In this document: positions 1-11,872 of the stretch, piece after piece
Numbering within the stretch: the first letter of the stretch is position 1
Layout: every line of letters begins with the position of its first letter
Source of the DNA: Lantana camara
Taxonomy: Eukaryota > Streptophyta > Magnoliopsida > Lamiales > Verbenaceae
Direction: 5' to 3'
Length of the DNA stretch: 64,000 bases
NCBI GenBank assembly: GCA_037501455.1
Contig: CM074859.1
Span: forward strand, 89,672,894-89,736,893
Translations under genes and position numbers: made by a program
Notes under the pieces: generated by a model
Told to the model about the DNA's origin: nothing
Database searches by the model: none
Seen by the model: only the letters and a program-made list of their open reading frames with translations

Positions 1-2392
1 AAAATATACCATAATTAACATTAAATATAATTCCTTGGACAATAACTAGATAAGTAAATAAAATGCACCGTGCTTGACTCGACTACAAGGACTGGACTTG
101 ACTCACTCCCCGCCTAGTGTGCACCTGCAATAACCTGAAAGGTGGAGGCATCAGTCTGTGAAGACCGAGTGAGGGGTTTAAATAGATATTTACGCAGTTA
201 ACATGCAAGCTATATTCTCGGGTGAAGCTTTATAAAAGATAATTATATAAGCTCAATAATAAGGTGTCTTCGCCCGAGAATACAACTATCAATATTAAAT
301 ACTTGATTATTTCATGAAATCAATACATGGCCCCGGCGAGTGAGGGCGGTCTCAAACCTTACTCCAATGTACATGAAACATGCTTGCTTGATTGTTAATC
401 AATAGGTGATCATGCAATTCAATTACCGTGCAATCATGCGATAGTGTAATCAATTAGCACATTCATGGAATGGAAAACATGCAATAACCCAAGGACAATC
501 CGTGGTGCCGGACCCGTCCCCAGTCTCCTTCTTCCTCCAGTTGATGATAGGATTGCAAGGCCCTATCATCCATGCTTATTGAGCAAAGGGTACATGAATC
601 CCTAAGCCCGAAACTCCTTCCTCCACTAATCTCCTAGCGGATTCAGGGGTCATCCCAAATGTGGTGAGGATAGTGCCAGAGTTACCCGTCAGCCCTTGCT
701 TTCCCGTTTGGCTCTAGTCACTACCCTCGGGCCCAACGTGAACGATCATGCTACTCGCCTAAAACATGCACGAAACATGGCTTGCTTGTTTGCTTGCTTT
801 TCATGGTCATGATTTGAAATGATAAATAATTTCATGGAAATTATAGATATAAATACCTTTGGCCGAAAGATCACGTAAAGGTTATAGGGGTTCTATATAA
901 CTAGCAATTAAACCTCACCTGACAGGCGACACACGACCCGTGAATGCGTGAACATGCTCATGCTCGACAATCTCCTCCCTAGAGAGTAACTGAACAAGAA
1001 ACGTGACAATGTACGTGCATGAGATCACAATTCAAGCATATTACCATATTTAAGACGCACGGCATGACCAAGTAACGAGACATCACACAATAACAATGTA
1101 GCATATAAATATCATGTTTTGGCATGTAATTAATCACATAATAACAATTTGGGATCAATTAAGGCATTGGAATTGAAATCTACAATCTCATTTTTATGCA
1201 GAAAGTTTTCTTCTGTCAGCGGGGTGGGAACGGCCGTTCCAGGTTTTAGTTCAAAGTGGGAAGGGTCGTTCCCGCCTCCCCGAAGTGCTCCCCGAAGATG
1301 GGAATGGCCGTTCCGGCTGGTAAGCCAAAATGGGAACGGTCGTTCCCGTCCTCGCCGCCACGCACATTATTCAAAATATGGGAACGACCGTTCCCCATTT
1401 ACAAAGGGAACGGGAAGGGCCTTTTCCCGTTACGCAGAAGATGCAGAAGAACAGGGGACGAAACAGGGGAAGCTCCAATTTAACAACAAAGCTCCATAAA
1501 CACTTATATTTCAATCTCTAACTACACAATTCATAAAAGGAACATGCTAGCATACTAAATATATAATAAAATCCAATCTAACCATGCATTTCATGCTTTG
1601 ATCATCACAATTATCATTTCAGCTCCAATATCAATCTAGCATACAACTCCATAATCTTCAAGATTTAGGCATGAAATTCAAGGTAAAAGTATGGATTCAT
1701 GTTTCTAGCAACCTTTAAATCACTTATCTCAAGAATTCCTCAACCCTAGCTTCACACATAATTTCCAATAAATCATATATATATATCCATCTCTACCTTG
1801 AATGAAAGAAGGAGAAGAAAAGATGGAGATATGATGAAGATGATGTCCCAAGACTTCCAATTCCTCAAAGATTTTGGCAAGAAATGATGAAATCCCTCCT
1901 TCTCTTGGTTGAGGTTTGGATCGGTAGAGCAAGGGAGCAAATATATGGTTTTGGCATGAAATGAAAATGAAGTTTGTGGAAGAGATGCATATACCGATAT
2001 ATTTGGGGAAAAAAATGTAATATTTGTAATTAAATCCTTAAAGTTTGTAAGTCATGCAATTAAGGATGCAAGGTTTACGAATTGTTCAATTTAGTCCAAG
2101 AAGTAATCATGCAATCTAGTCCTTTAAAGAAAAGAAAATGAGTAATTAAGGACAATTAGGCAATTAAATCATGTTCGGTAATTAATTCACGTAGCAATTG
2201 AATTCACTTTGTCAAATAATCCCCAAGTTGGCAAGTATTTCATATAATTTCACGTAACATGTTCAAATACCATTTATAAAAATTAATATAACACGTATAA
2301 CTTGAATAAACGAAAATAATAAAATAAAACCCTAACGCTCGAAACTCACACGTGTCGAGCGTACCTGACTGTCTGAAATTCGGGGCGTTACA
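1..2392 (-). mobile_element. Gypsy-type LTR, 5' part, running off the left edge
   Basis: Read on the minus strand, this starts with TGTAACGCCCC at 2392 and follows the same order of blocks as solo LTR E at 25446-28593. The shared blocks are the GTTTCGAGCGTTA block, an array of GGGAACGG-CCGTTCCC palindromes (1226-1430), the donor-like CAG|GTGAGG (at 918), hairpin arms at 543-551/562-570 and 214-222/273-281, and a pyrimidine tract ending in CAG near 135. The far end of the LTR lies outside the window, so it may be a solo LTR or part of a full element. The clade (long-LTR gypsy, possibly Tekay/Del-like) is inferred from the LTR ends only. Confidence 0.85.
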
Positions 2393-2479
2393 ACATTAAT
2401 AATTAATAATTTGTATATTATATGATTTTTAAATATATAATTATTTGTATTAACTATAATCATATTTTTCTAATTAAAT

Positions 2480-2800
2480 TTGATTGAAAAATTCCAACGA
2501 AAAACCAACAGAATTGTTATTTCATTGAAATTCCGACAGAAAACCAACGGGAATATCCCGTCGGTATTTTTTTAATGAAGAATAAAAAAATACCGACGGG
2601 ATTTCCCATCGGTTTTCCGCGGAATTTCAATGACGGAAAACCGACACGAAAATCCCATCGGTATTTTTTTTAATGAAAAATAAAAAAATACCGACGGGAT
2701 TTCCCATCAGTTTTCCGTCTTAATTGTTACTTCATTGAAATTCCGACGGAAAACCGACGAAAATATCCCTTCGGAGTTTTTTTAATGAAGAATAAAACCC
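2480..2800. repeat. Short inverted/tandem repeats of the CCGACGGG...CCCATCGG type
   Basis: At least three copies of a roughly 100-bp unit made of CCGACGGGATTTCCCATCGG-like palindromes, TTTTTTTAATGAA spacers and TTTCCGTCGGAA-like blocks. Arrays of this kind are known from subterminal regions of plant CACTA (En/Spm) transposons. No CACTA terminus is visible here, so that assignment is inference. Confidence 0.5.
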
Positions 2801-3534
2801 TCAAAATTTCTTTCTTTTGGCCATAGATCTGGATGTTTTCCTTCTTTTGGCCTCAAATCTAAATCTTGTTATTTATATACATCCAAAACCGAACCAAATT
2901 TCTAGATTCATTTTCTTTATGTATAGCCATAGAAAGCCAAAGCAAAAACTTGGAGAAAAAGCAATGGCAATCTCTTCCTCTTTATATACATCCAAAACCG
3001 AACTAAATTTCTAGATTTGAATTCTTTATACAGATCCAATTCTTTTTCTTTATATACATTTAAAAGGGAACCTAAAATTTAGATTCTTTTCGTATGTATA
3101 GCAGCAGAAAAAGAGATGCAAAAGAACCGACAACTTGTGGACAAAAAATCGAGATTCAATTTCTTATGTATAGAAGTAGAAAAAAAAAAAAAAAGAGGGT
3201 GGCGCTTCGAAGTTGCGGTGGTGGTGGCAGGCGGTGTGCTATGGTGGCAGGCAGATGACAGCACACGGTGGTAGTAGCGGCATGAGAGTGTGGATGGCTG
3301 GATGTGGCGAGGTGCTGGTGCTGGTGCTGCTGATTGTTGAACTCTCACTTTAGGCGAGATGGTGGATCTAGATTGCTTTTTTATCTTTGGAGATGGTGGA
3401 TCTAGATCTGGCTAGGTTTTCATCTTTGGCGGCTGAAATTGGAATGGGAATGAATGGGCTAGGGATTTCTTTAACATGTGTACTTATAATGTGTGTATAT
3501 ATATATTAAAATATATATTTTTATTATAGCTTAA
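2801..3534. other. Intergenic, repeat-like, no gene recognised
   Basis: Contains two near-copies of a phrase around CTTTATATACATCCAAAACCGAAC (about 2870 and 2980), a poly-A run at 3180-3194 and a GGTGG-rich stretch (3200-3340). The short reading frames here are low complexity and match nothing I know. It may be the interior of the transposon whose repeats lie just to the left. Confidence 0.35.
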
Positions 3535-3710
3535 TTCACGAGCCGGCTCGTGAGCTACGAGCTATTGGACACATGGCTCGGGCTTGGCTCGTAGGCTCCG
3601 AGCCTTGGCTCGTAGATATCGAATCGAAGCACGAGCTTTCGTCAAGTCAGCTCATGTAGCTCGCGAGCTGGCGCTACATGAGCTGGCTCGACTCATTTAC
3701 ATCCCTATTT
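3535..3710. repeat. GCTCG-rich repeat with a 12-bp hairpin
   Basis: Dense in GCTCG/CGAGC. It contains a perfect inverted repeat AGCTCATGTAGC (3649-3660) and GCTACATGAGCT (3673-3684) and ends in CATTTACATCCCTA. Sequence of this style (CGAGCC arrays next to a variant of 'TTTACACCCCTA') is common at the ends of small plant hAT-like or MITE elements. A diverged relative may lie at 10790-10890. No clear target duplication was found. Confidence 0.4.
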
Positions 3711-4372
3711 CAAACGTATTGATATTATATGCTAAATCGAAGTTTTAACGTAAAAAATACAATGGTGGTCTCGAAACCAGAATCCTACTACCGACAAAGG
3801 AGAAATCACCAGTCAAATACGATGTTTGATGGGGCAGAGCTTTGCAAGCAACACGCGGTAGCTTCCGATGGAATCGAACAGGGCTATGAGCTTTGTTCGT
3901 TTGACAAAGACGATGAATACTCGGTAGTCTTGAAACTTGAATTACCGTGATAGAAGAAAAATCGACAATTAAGGCATTTTGTTAAAAGGATTGAACGAAA
4001 TATTTCTCAAAAATTCCACAGAAATTTGCTAAAAGAGTTTCAAAAATTAGAGGGCGAATCCCAATAAAGGTTTGGGAGCAAAACACACTAAAAACCAAAG
4101 TATGGGATTTCTGGAATAACAATAAATTACATAATTTTTAACTTAATATATTGTTTGTTATATAGTTTTATCAGCAAAAAATAAAATCTTTCGTATAGAC
4201 ACCTTGTCTTTTTCTAAATTGAAATTAAAATATATTTTATGAATTATCCATAGATATATAAATTCACAGTGTCAATATAAACAATACCTTTTAGTATATA
4301 TGGTTTATCACTCTTACTAAGAAAAAAAAAAATTGATCGCTCCCATTTCTCATGGTAATTTAGTTAAATAAA
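3711..4372. other. Intergenic, nothing recognised
   Basis: AT-rich DNA between the repeat and the 3' end of the potassium transporter gene. A 73-codon plus-strand frame at 3729-3950 has no recognisable motif and no supporting gene structure, so it is not called as a gene. Confidence 0.3.
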
Positions 4373-4699
4373 CTATATATTAGAGAATTTAATAATGATA
4401 AAATAAAAAATAAGTGGTTTTTTAAATGATGGAAAACCAAACCTTTCTCTCCGACAAGAGAGAACTAAACATGCAATTATCAAGGATGATATACAAAATT
4501 GATGTCTTTTCAAAGTATATAGACTGCCATTTACATGGCATATACATTCATGGATACACATTTCTTGGGTGCTAGCTTCACCTTCCCTACGGACTTCAAG
4601 ATTTAAAATAAATAAAAATGGAGTTAGGATGATTTCCAGATTCAACTATATGTCTGCGTAATTCCCCATCCCATATATGAACAGAAATGCCCTCAAAAC

Positions 4700-7600
4700 T
4701 CAAACATGATACATCATCCCAACTTCAATTAGGCTAATCTGAGGAATGTGCAGTCCCACAGCCGAGCCCCTGCAGTTCTTCCTCAGGAAAGCATAGAAAT
4801 AATCGATGATCAGCCTCTTCAAGCACGACGAAGACCGTCTCGCCTTCACGTACGAGTGTCCCATTATATACGCAATTCCAGCTTCCTTCGCTTGTATCAA
4901 ATCCATGAGTTCTTCCTTGACGGAGGGATCCATGCTCGGATTCGGGGGTAGTTGGAACCTCACATGCCTCCGCCTCACCTGAGGGTTCTCCTCATCCTGC
5001 ACAGGCTGCCTCATGCTTTGGATGCTTGACCTTCGGCTCGTTGCACTGGCCGCATCGAGTTCCTCAACCTCTGACTCTGTTAGGGTAGACTCGGGTGAGT
5101 ACATCCTCGAGCCTATGACCGCCATCCTCCCGTCGTGGGACCCGCAGTCGGGGCTTGAGAACTCGGGCTCGTCGCAGGCCTCCATCTGGATGAACTCCGC
5201 GATGCTCTGGATCAGAAGGTTTTCAAAATTACCGTCATACCCCTGGTTCTCGTTGTACCCGTACCGCACGATGCAACGGTACATCCGATAGGGCCGGGGG
5301 CAGACCCGTCCGATGAGGAACCGCTCCTCGGGGGCGACGTAGGGCACAGGGACGGACTTCACACACACAAAGACGAGGACGTTGTGGAAGGCCGGGAGAT
5401 TGGTAACGAAGTGGGAGAAGATGGGTGGGACCCCAGTCGCGAGCTCGGAGTAGATTAGGCCTATCCCAGGGACACGAACGATGCCTAGGCTCGGACCGAG
5501 GCCAAGGATCCACTTCAGGGGTACCTTGTTGTGGGAGTCAAAGGTGTACTTCTTGCGGGTGCCATAGTGCCAGACGAACATGATGAACATGAAGATGAGC
5601 GAGAGGAGGAGGGAGACCCAGCCGCCTTCAGGGACTTTTGTGTAAGCAGCCGTGAGGTAGCACCCCTCGATGAACCAAAAGAATAGGAGGAAAATGAGGG
5701 CAATGGTGACGTTCTTTTGCCAGACGAAGATGATGACGAGGGTCATGAGGAAAGTTGTGATTAGCATCACGGATAGAACAGCGAGACCTAGCGGATGGAA
5801 ATAGGAAACATAATAGATCAAAAGTTGAACAGTAACAAAATAAAAATACAAAATCCACACACAAAAGTTTGAAATGTCTACGATAATTCTTGGATTAATT
5901 GAAGTTCATTACCATATGCATGGCCGATCTGAGTTGTGTCGTGAAAGCCAATAGCTAAAGCAAGAGTAAGAATCATGAGGATCCAGTTAATCTCCGGTAT
6001 ATAGATCTGTCCGTAGATTTGTTTTGATGTGTGGACAATCTTAACACGAGGGAAGCAACCAAGTGCTTGACATTGCTTAACGATCGAGAATGTGGCTGAT
6101 ATTATAGCCTGACTGGCAACAATAGCCGCAAGGGTGCTGATAATGAAAACAGGCCAAAGTACAGGATCTGCAACAAGAACCAATATTATAACTAATTTCA
6201 CAAGATTTTCCCCAGTGATTATTTGTAATTACTCAAACTTCCCCTCTTTGTTTCACAATTACAAACATCTCCTTCTGATCATTAACATTTAATCAAAGTT
6301 GGAGATTTTTTTTCAAAAAACTTGAATAAAATCATCAAAACATGCTGGAATTAATTTTAAGAAAAGGTCGCCGGAATTTGAATAGTAACCTTCATAAAGA
6401 AGTTACAAGAGACCTCCGTGCAATTTAGGTACCGAGAGGGGATATTTGCGTAATTGAGCATAGTAATAGGGGAGGTTAGTGTAATTATGCAAAAGAACAT
6501 GATATAGCTCTGGATAAAAACCACAATTTAGATAGAAGCAGCACTAACCCGGAATCGAATCATAGAAGCTATTTCGAATCGAAGAGAGATTTTTCGACAG
6601 AAAAGCAGCTTGACCCATATATTGCACCACCAAGCAAGGGTACACAAGGAATACAAATGCAGTCTGCAAAACCATGCAACTACAGATAATTTACCAACAA
6701 ATATACAACTCATTTCTAACCTTGCATCCATCAATTCATTAAACAATAAAAAAATATAATAAAATAACGGCTTACCCTAATCGAACATGCATTGAAATGG
6801 CCGAGATCTGCAAACATCGCCTCAGTGCCTATTGACGGGCAACTAAATTCATTAAGTCAAGAAATATATCATCCTCGCTACCAAGATATCACTTCTAAAA
6901 TATATATGTCATAGGGACCAAAATGTAAACAGTTCTTTTTACCAGTTATGCATAGTAGAACACCTCCCAGTGAAAGCCATCCATCTACGCCAGTTCGATG
7001 AAAAAATTTGACAATGTAATGTGGGGAAAGAGCATATACAATTCTTGGGTTCCAATAAATTATATTATATAGTCCAACTCCAAAAATAGCCATCAACCAA
7101 AGTATAACTACAGGGGCGAACAAGAAGCCGACTCTGTGTGTCCCAAAATGCTGCAAGGCGAAAAGGCCAACTAGTACAACACAAGCAAGTGCTAATACTG
7201 CAGCTGCATGAAGTGAAAGAATGCTCTGTAAGTAGGATAATTTTAACACTTAACTAATTATGATAAAAATTATGATCATCCAAAAAATAGAGATAAATAA
7301 TACGTACTGTTGTCCAATTTTGAGGTGGCAACTTTAAGCCCTGACATTGATGATAGTACTGTGATGGAAAAATATATTAATGATAATGATAATAATAATA
7401 ATAATCATTATCTAAAATCGTTAAAGGTGCTAGTTGGGTTAAAGCTTTTCTTTAGATGAAGGCTGGGAAGCTATGTACAGTTACAGAAATATCCCCTCAT
7501 GAAACCTTTTCCTGTTTTGAATAATTTCATTAAACAAAAGGGGTTATTTGTAATTTTGAAACTAAAACGAATAATCTGAACTGTTGAACATACTTTTGGC

Positions 7601-9767
7601 TTTTTTTTTTTTTTTTTGTTCTTTTTGATTCTACACAGTTAAACTTACTTCCGAAAAGATCCAGTGTAATTGGCCAGAAAGTGAAAGATCCTAAACTCAT
7701 CCATTCAAGAAAATAATAAATTCACGAGGACCTAACCTCGAAATATCTCGTTTTCAATCATACCTGACATAGCAGGGGTAATTATTCCATCGCCTATAAC
7801 CATTCCAGCTCCGAGTAATACGACAATCAATAATGATGTCCTCGACTTTTTGTGCTTCTCAAGATATCTCTTCAACCCTGAAGTTATTGGTGATTGTCCT
7901 GATGGACCATGTCTATAAGCTGAAAGTTCTTCGTCCGCTGCTTGTTGATTTGGAAGTAAACTGAGTTTTGTGTGTCTACAGAGCAGGGAGTAGAGTGCAA
8001 ATGTCCCACCTAAAGTGATAAAACAGTTACAGCGACACAACAAGAAAAGGTTTAAATTACACAAACCTCCCCTCTTAGTTACAAAATTACAAATACCTCC
8101 TTCTCCAAAAAATGTAAAATAATCAAAAAATTATAAAGGAAATTTGAAAAGTTTAATAAAACTTAAAAGTATAACATCATTTAAACATAGAGTGATTTAC
8201 ATCTGACTACCCTGTATTTAGCTCTAATTATAACACAGTCCATCTAAATTGAGAAATTACATCTTAGTCCCTGTAAATCTTGTTTGGTTTGAAGTCCCTA
8301 ACGGAATTTGCAAAAGTACACTTATGCCCTTGACGGTTTGTACATTTATGACCAAAATTACAAAATCATCCTTAAAACTTACAAATATAAACAAAACAAT
8401 TTCTACAAATTATGAATCTAACAATACAGTCCCTGGAAACAAATCAAATTAAAAAAATCAGGGGTATTTTTGGAATGACATAACGGAATCTTAACGGACG
8501 TCAAGGACCACAAACGATTCTCAAAAGTTAGGGATTAAAATGTAATTTCTCGATCTAGATGGACTACATTGTAATTAGGCCTAAATATAGGGTAATCGGA
8601 TGAAATTATTTCTTTAAACATATATAATAGGGCAACTTACACCAGTAGCCCCTGGACTTTGCAATACTCACGGAAAAGTACTTCCGGTTACAAAAATTAC
8701 GAAACGAGACCTTAGGAACATCAAACTTTTTGTAGTTTAGCAATTTTATTAGGTGCGGTTTTGCCCAACAATGAAACCTTAGAGGTTGTTTTGTAATTTG
8801 ATACTCGAGAGGCTTTTCTATAATATATCAAATCCCAGGGGTAGCTGGTGCAAGTCGCCCTATATAACAATCAACAGAAAGTGGTAACAATATGATGGAA
8901 ATAAATACAAGAGACATAACAGTTAATTTTGAAACCAAGAGGGGATATTTGTGTAATTACCGAAATTTTTTAATGATTCGAGCTAATGTAGCATACCTTC
9001 ACCATTATCATCAGCACTCAAGATGATAAATACGTATTTAAGCAACGGAATCAATGTCAAGGTCCAAAAGATTAATGAGAACACCCCAAATATTATCTCA
9101 GGACTCTCATACTTTCTCAACTTTTCCTCAAATGCATTGTTGTAAACATAAAGTGGTGAAATGCTTAGATCTCCATACACCACCCCAAAGCTTTGGTATG
9201 CTAGAAGCAAAGAGCCAGAAAACATCTCCAACATTGGCTGCAAGAAAACCCTAAATTATTATTCCTAATTACTAAAACACCTTTATATAGAAAAAGTTCC
9301 CGAAAAAACTCTATAGCGTGATGCATACATCTTTGTTTATCGTCAAAGGTAGTCTTTGCAAACTCTAAAACGAAAATTTCTGCCCTTTTTGCTTTTTTAA
9401 GCTTTTTGAAAGTGTTTGAAAAACTACTTTTTGTTTGTTCAAAGCGAAAATGAGTTAGACTCTAGCATGTCATGTCCATTTTTTCAGTAACTTTAGCATC
9501 TACTTTTGCTTCTCCTAAAGTTGAAGCTTTTGCAAACACACCCAAAGTGGAGAGGGGACTAAAATTGAATTATCTCAAAAAGGTGATGCTAAATTGAAGG
9601 AAATAATGTACCTTGGAATTTGACTTGCTTTTGCTCGTGGCTATTTTAGGAGATTCATCTTGGTCGTTTTGTGCACTCGGGCTGATTGGTTCTTTGGATG
9701 CATCCGCTGCCACTCGAGGCAGGGACTCTTTCTTGTCTTCTCCATGCTCAATGTCAACTATATTCAT
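4700..9767 (-). CDS. HAK/KUP/KT family potassium transporter, nine coding exons
   Basis: Membrane K+ uptake/H+-coupled transporter of the KUP/HAK/KT family. Coding exons that keep the frame with GT..AG introns: 9767-9612, 9237-8997, 8009-7764, 7358-7304, 7223-6943, 6828-6776, 6663-6549, 6167-5913 and 5787-4700, giving 829 residues, a usual length for plant members. The signature [13 protein letters not shown] is near residue 70. Later blocks include [67 protein letters not shown] and [16 protein letters not shown]. The hydrophobic core runs to about residue 540, followed by a roughly 280-residue cytosolic tail. The start is uncertain: CAG just upstream of 9767 looks like a splice acceptor, so this ATG probably opens the second exon behind a 5' UTR intron. 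The exon 4/5 junction was chosen to keep the frame. The family is sure; the subgroup was not determined. Confidence 0.93.
6226..6488. mobile_element. MITE-like element in intron 7 of the K+ transporter
   Basis: The ends are imperfect inverted repeats of about 45 bp. The left side reads TAATTACTCAAACTTCCCCT; the right side, reversed, reads ATAATTACACTAACCTCCCC. Both continue into CAATTAC-AA-AT. The same terminal sequence bounds the outer element at 8054-8960. Non-coding, about 260 bp. Exact edges and target duplication are not resolved. Confidence 0.55.
7478..7562. repeat. Short MITE remnant in intron 3 of the K+ transporter
   Basis: TTACAGAAATATCCCCTC at the left and AGGGGTTATTTGTAATTTTG at the right resemble the terminal repeats of the elements at 6226-6488 and 8054-8960, with only a short centre. 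Probably a deleted copy. Confidence 0.3.
8200..8602. mobile_element. Inner MITE with about 65-bp terminal inverted repeats
   Basis: Left arm: CATCTGACTACCCTGTATTTAG, then GTCCATCTAAATTGAGAAATTACAT and TTAGTCCCT. The right arm, reversed, reads CATCCGATTACCCTATATTTAG, then GTCCATCTAGATCGAGAAATTACAT and TTAATCCCT. The two arms match over about 65 bp. Element length is 403 bp, with no coding capacity. It lies inside the outer MITE. Confidence 0.65.
8630..8860. mobile_element. Second inner MITE, GGGCRACTTRCACCAG ends
   Basis: The left end GGGCAACTTACACCAGTAG matches the reversed right end GGGCGACTTGCACCAGCTA, followed by CCCCTGG on both sides. Length is 231 bp. Flanks are TATATAATA on the left and TATATAACA on the right, a near-duplication consistent with an AT-rich target site. 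Also inside the outer MITE. Confidence 0.65.
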
Positions 9768-9776
9768 GTATTTTGG

Positions 9777-11539
9777 CTGTCAAAAAATTCAAATTATAAC
9801 TTTTCTTAGAGGCCCCCATAATGAATTTTACTAAAATGATCTTCAATCTAGCTAATCTAGTGTTGTAAGGCAAATTTGAAATGATTCCTACAATGAAGAA
9901 TTGTCTACTCATTTTGAATAAGATGGAGGTATTACGAGTAGGGCATGAGCCAAGATTTTAATAGAAATAGGGTGTGAAAGAACAAAAGTTACAAATTTAT
10001 GGAGACAAAAGAATCAATTTATAAAATAGTAGGAATATTTTTCTTAATTTAGACATATTATTCTTAAGAAATAATTAGCTAATTAGTTAATTTTGGAAAA
10101 TACTTTCTTATTCTTCCATCATTTGTATTATCATCTTAAACATTTAATAAGTAAAGTAACACACCAACAACCACAAAAATCGTCCTAACAATACGAGTTC
10201 AACTCTTAATATCCAACACATAAAAACATACAATTTCTTAAACCTTGTATCTTCCCTATGCCCAAGCATCAATAGAAGCGTTCTCATTCTTTTATTATGC
10301 ACAATTCTACGTTCCAATTGTGACTTCACTTATCTCTGGTAGATAAGATTAAGGATGCAAAGGAATCGAGTCTGGTGAGCGCAGCCAACATTACCTACCG
10401 CTTTCGGTCGCACCACCACAAAACCACCATCAGCTTACCACCCATTCTTCTCTCTCTTTGTTTCTGGAGAAAAATTCCTCCTCCTTAAATCTACAACCCT
10501 GCCACCCACTCTACCTGTTCGCCGCACCACCGTGCACTTTGCCACCGTACCACTACTCACTCCATGCACCACCACCCACTCTTCCATTGTTATTTTCTTC
10601 AAAAGTTTCTTCTCCTTCTCCAATCTATCACGCCACCACCCACTCCGCCTCCACAGCACCACCCCACTCAACGCACCATCTACTCTTCTCTTTCTTTTTT
10701 TTTTTTCCCCTCCCTTTTTGGTTAAAAATTTCTAAGATCTGGATTTCCTCTCTCATTAGCTCAAGCCAAGCCAAACTTGTCCCACATTTTCTTGAGCTCG
10801 AGTTTGAATTTGAATAAATTGATTCAAGCCCAAGCTTGAATCTTAAACATGACAAGACTCGGCTCTATTCAACTCGTTTGCATTCCCAACTACGAGTGCA
10901 CTAGTGTCTCTAACTACGAGGCGCCCCAAAGATAGGCTGGAAGACTTGTGTGGATGTTTTGGCCTACCAAGAACACGAAGTATATGGACCTATATTTTGT
11001 TGCGCACTAAGTCACCAAGTGTACTTGAACCTCTACTTGAGAATTGAGAACGACATTTATGGTAATTAATTGATAGCAGTAGTTAATCATATTAATAAAT
11101 AAATAAATAAAACTTAATTATCAAATATATTTTTTTAATTTAATATCAAATAAATTCTCCTCTAAAAAGCTAGGGACCAAGAGCTTTTCCAACATCTTCA
11201 CACGAATACAAACAAAACCTTTGAAACATTCTACCACAAACAACAAACTCCCAAGATTAAACCACAACATAACATTGTCAATGGCTAGTAAATCTAAAAC
11301 AAGTGATCATTGCATATCATTGCAAAAGATCCTACAAGAACCATTTCAAACCTCAAATCATAATTACAAAAAACACCCAAACTCAACTCACGAGCATTCC
11401 CAATTCAATATCAAAACAAACAATAATCTCAAACATGACCATCAAGAACACAAGATCCCACTACTAATTTCTGCCATTATATTGAAAAAAAAAGAAACAC
11501 AATCAAGAATGAAAGATACGACAGAAAAGGAACCATCAC
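9777..11539 (-). other. Probable 5' UTR intron of the K+ transporter gene
   Basis: A strong acceptor (TTTTTTGACAG on the minus strand) lies nine bases before the first ATG, and a donor-like CAG|GTGATGG lies at about 11539. Between them there is no convincing coding sequence. 10440-10890 looks like an inserted repeat (CCACC-rich, then GCTCG/CAACTCG phrases similar to 3100-3700). That the intron belongs to this gene is inference from the splice sites and spacing. Confidence 0.35.
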
Positions 11540-11872
11540 CTGTCAAAAGGAAAGCAAACCCCTCAGAGAAATTCGAATCAAAATCTGATTCTCTCTGCTC
11601 GAAAACCGAAATGATGAACCCAAATCAATCAATAATTCATAATATTATATATATGTATATATATATATACATTAACGCTGGGGGAAAATTAAGGAGAAGG
11701 AAAACCCAGAAAATCTTCCTAACAAAATGAGGGGAAAAAAATGAAGAGAACCTAAATGTGAAAAAAAAAATATATAAGTTTTTTCGACCCCGGAAAAACT
11801 GGGGTCTTCAAAAGAACATATAAATGGGAATTTGAGAGAAATTCTGATAATAAATTCCTCTTTATAGCTTAA
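11540..11872 (-). promoter_or_regulatory. Candidate promoter and 5' UTR of the K+ transporter gene
   Basis: On the minus strand, GCTATAAAGAGG (about 11861-11872) is a TATA-like box. It is followed by pyrimidine-rich leader sequence down to the donor-like CAG|GTGATGG near 11539. A CACGTGTGG motif (G-box/ABRE-like) lies further upstream near 12018. Inference from composition; there is no transcript evidence in the sequence itself. Confidence 0.35.

Larger units (their letters stand above)
8054..8960. mobile_element. Outer MITE in intron 2, split by two other MITEs
   Basis: The left end reads AAATTACACAAACCTCCCCTC; the right end, reversed, reads GTAATTACACAAATATCCCCTC. These are the same family as 6226-6488. 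After removing the two inner elements (8200-8602 and 8630-8860) the remaining element is about 270 bp, matching that copy. Confidence 0.55.

Noticed and set aside
3729..3950. 73-codon frame left of the transporter gene
   Set aside because: No recognisable motif, no upstream or downstream exon support.
5013..5513. Frames on both strands over the last transporter exon
   Set aside because: Shadows of the conserved minus-strand exon 5787-4700.
11221..11730. 169-codon plus-strand frame, Lys/Asn/Ser-rich
   Set aside because: Low complexity, no motif, includes an AT repeat, and the opposite strand looks like a promoter and 5' UTR of the transporter gene.
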